Source: CAZHZT01 sp964537285
GTDB lineage: Bacteria; Bacteroidota; Bacteroidia; Chitinophagales; Saprospiraceae
DNA length: 63,469 nt
Direction of reading: 5' to 3'
Assembly: GCA_964537285.1 (NCBI GenBank)
Contig: CAZHZT010000017.1
Span: forward strand, 1-63,469
Positions within the stretch are counted from its first letter, which is position 1, and the number at the start of each line of letters is the position of its first letter. Positions 62,379-63,469 of this stretch are shown here, piece after piece. The translations under genes and the position numbers were made by a program. A model generated the notes under the pieces. The model made no database searches and was not told the origin of the DNA. It saw nothing but the letters and a program-made list of their open reading frames with translations.

Positions 62379-63302
62379 CTAAAGCTGATCGATTAAGGTT
62401 TTCAAATCCTCTTTGTTTTTGGCCAATACAGAATAAGAGATCTGCAATTGCTCCCTGGCGTCATCAGATATACTTTCCAGTTTACTCAATTGATGCGGAT
62501 CAAAACTCATGGTATACAGCAAAGAAGCCCATTGGATCAGCTCCGCCGTAGCCGGTTTCTTTTGGAGTTTTATCCGCTTGCTTTTCCGAATATGTTCAAA
62601 ATGAGCAATAATGGGCTCAATGTCTTTTTGTCCAAAGCCCTCTACTTTAGCGCTTAAAATCTTCAGCAACATTTCATGGTCAGGGAAAGGAATATGGTAA
62701 AAAACAACCCGGCGCAGGAAAGGCTCCGGCAGGTTTTTCTCCGAGTTGGAAGTCATAATAATGATAGGCTTCTGGCTGGGCTCCGCTACAAATTCATCAT
62801 CGATTTCAGGCACCCGAAATTTAAGCTCTTCCAGAGCTGCCAGCACATCATTCGGCAAATCGCGCGGCGCTTTATCGATTTCATCAATGAGCACTACTCG
62901 TTTTTGCTTGCTTTTTATAGCTTCCCCCAAGGCTTCATATTTAATATAATTTTCTTCTACCCGCTCAGCAGTCAGGGGCTCCGTTTGGGTTTGGCTGTAT
63001 TGAAAATGCCCTAAAGCATCGTAGCGGTAAAAAAGATCTTTGGCCGTGGAAGTAGTCTGCGCATTGAAGATCAAGGGTTTGCCCAAGTTGAAAAAATAGG
63101 CAATATGATGGGCGAGTTGGGTTTTGCCCGTTCCCGGCTCTCCGGTAAGCAACAATGGCTGGCCAAGCGTAAGCGCCACATTTACAGCACTTACCAAGCC
63201 CTTGGAAGGGAGGTAGAGCTTAGGGTCGTTAAGCTTTTCGTTCGGTTTAATTTCTGGCAGTTGGCCCTGGCCCGATGCCTGATATATGTTAAATGATTTC
63301 AT
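62379..63302 (-). CDS. MoxR-type AAA+ ATPase
   Basis: 307 residues. Walker A G54-EPGTGK60-T, Walker B VVLID140-E141-IDKAP, sensor TSNSEKNLPEPFLRRV with arginine finger. MoxR ATPases remodel or activate vWA-domain partners. The vWA-like/FGE fusion starts seven bases after its stop, so the two genes form one operon. In the vWA-MoxR conflict-system group, MoxR, vWA and effector or sensor domains (FGE, CHAT, EAD) work together in defence. Start ATG 63302 is preceded by a TATATTTG box. Confidence 0.92.
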   Translation of the reverse strand: MKSFNIYQASGQGQLPEIKPNEKLNDPKLYLPSKGLVSAVNVALTLGQPLLLTGEPGTGKTQLAHHIAYFFNLGKPLIFNAQTTSTAKDLFYRYDALGHFQYSQTQTEPLTAERVEENYIKYEALGEAIKSKQKRVVLIDEIDKAPRDLPNDVLAALEELKFRVPEIDDEFVAEPSQKPIIIMTSNSEKNLPEPFLRRVVFYHIPFPDHEMLLKILSAKVEGFGQKDIEPIIAHFEHIRKSKRIKLQKKPATAELIQWASLLYTMSFDPHQLSKLESISDDAREQLQISYSVLAKNKEDLKTLIDQL

Positions 63303-63322
63303 GGAGAATAGGTGTTAAATTT

Positions 63323-63330
63323 CAAATATA
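63323..63330 (-). promoter_or_regulatory. -7 box of the MoxR operon promoter
   Basis: TATATTTG on the minus strand, a perfect TAnnTTTG match, 21 bases before the MoxR start. No clear -33 box; the sequence upstream is the family B hairpin. Confidence 0.55.
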
Positions 63331-63341
63331 CAGAATTATAC

Positions 63342-63469
63342 AAACCATGATTCATCCCGAAAATTCGGGATGAATCATGGTTTTAAGGAAAAATCTTCAC
63401 ATAGTTGTGTTAACCAAGGCTTTATCTACTTTTTTCTTGATAAAAAAGTAGCAAAAAATCAAGGCTGTA
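63342..63469 (-). repeat. Family B two-hairpin repeat, copy 3 (contig end)
   Basis: Inverted copy. Hairpin AAACCATGATTCATCCCGAA / TTCGGGATGAATCATGGTTT (63342-63383), then CTACTTTTTT/AAAAAAGTAG and GCAAAAAATCAAGGC up to the contig end. The stem has its own compensated changes (ATT/AAT). Confidence 0.88.

Overview
The window reads as one contig from an AT-rich member of the Bacteroidota, most likely of the Saprospirales. Evidence: type IX secretion sorting domains (types A and B), SprB-like and PKD-like adhesin repeats, a sigma/FecR/TonB-receptor/DUF4249 set, promoters of the TTG-N20-TAnnTTTG type, and a helical-repeat protein at 40610 of a kind I associate with Saprospiraceae. There are no rRNA, tRNA, phage, transposase, CRISPR or reverse transcriptase genes that I can see. 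Both contig ends lie in the same dispersed repeat, in opposite orientation, and a 100-N scaffold gap (58713-58812) lies inside another repeat, so repeats probably limited the assembly.

Layout. 129-9200: lipocalin-like lipoprotein, HAD phosphatase, small lipoprotein, SCO protein, a tricorn-like protease split by an in-frame stop, a Fic protein and a DUF1294 protein. 9204-14356: fatty acid desaturase with a damaged start, two tiny paralogous membrane peptides with near-identical promoter modules, and a LytTR regulator/histidine kinase pair. 14779-21866: a copper-flavoured run with a Cys-rich secreted peptide, a CxxCGC outer-membrane protein, a DUF4625-like lipoprotein, an M1 peptidase, two MbnP proteins and an MbnH-type di-haem peroxidase. 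21998-28919: APC permease, three periplasmic PpiC/SurA-type foldases and an RRM protein with a glycine-rich tail. 29206-30063: an EAD11-like/CHAT caspase-like protein. 30233-40450: three large T9SS-secreted proteins, one lacking its N terminus. 40610-48492: the helical-repeat protein and a surface-signalling set (ECF sigma, FecR, STN-TonB receptor, DUF4249 lipoprotein). 48896-53750: secreted proteins of unknown function, including three small paralogs, and a gene decapitated by a repeat. 53792-58230: arginase, pdxJ and the operon CPBP protease-cdsA-psd. 59411-63302: a MoxR AAA+ ATPase followed by a membrane-anchored vWA-like/FGE-like fusion.

The most exciting element is this last pair. The FGE-like (C-type-lectin-fold) domain ends in a stretch where 22 of 24 codons end in a pyrimidine, as expected if AAY codons of a template had been diversified at adenines by a diversity-generating retroelement (DGR) acting in trans. 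Together with the EAD11-CHAT protein, it suggests parts of NTP-dependent biological-conflict (immunity-like) systems.

The second theme is an unusual density of palindromic repeats: at least six families (called A-F here), with compensatory stem changes, a nested insertion (F inside D), a gene start destroyed by a family A copy, near-perfect palindromes with 29-39 bp arms, and heptamer arrays CGGNNAA.
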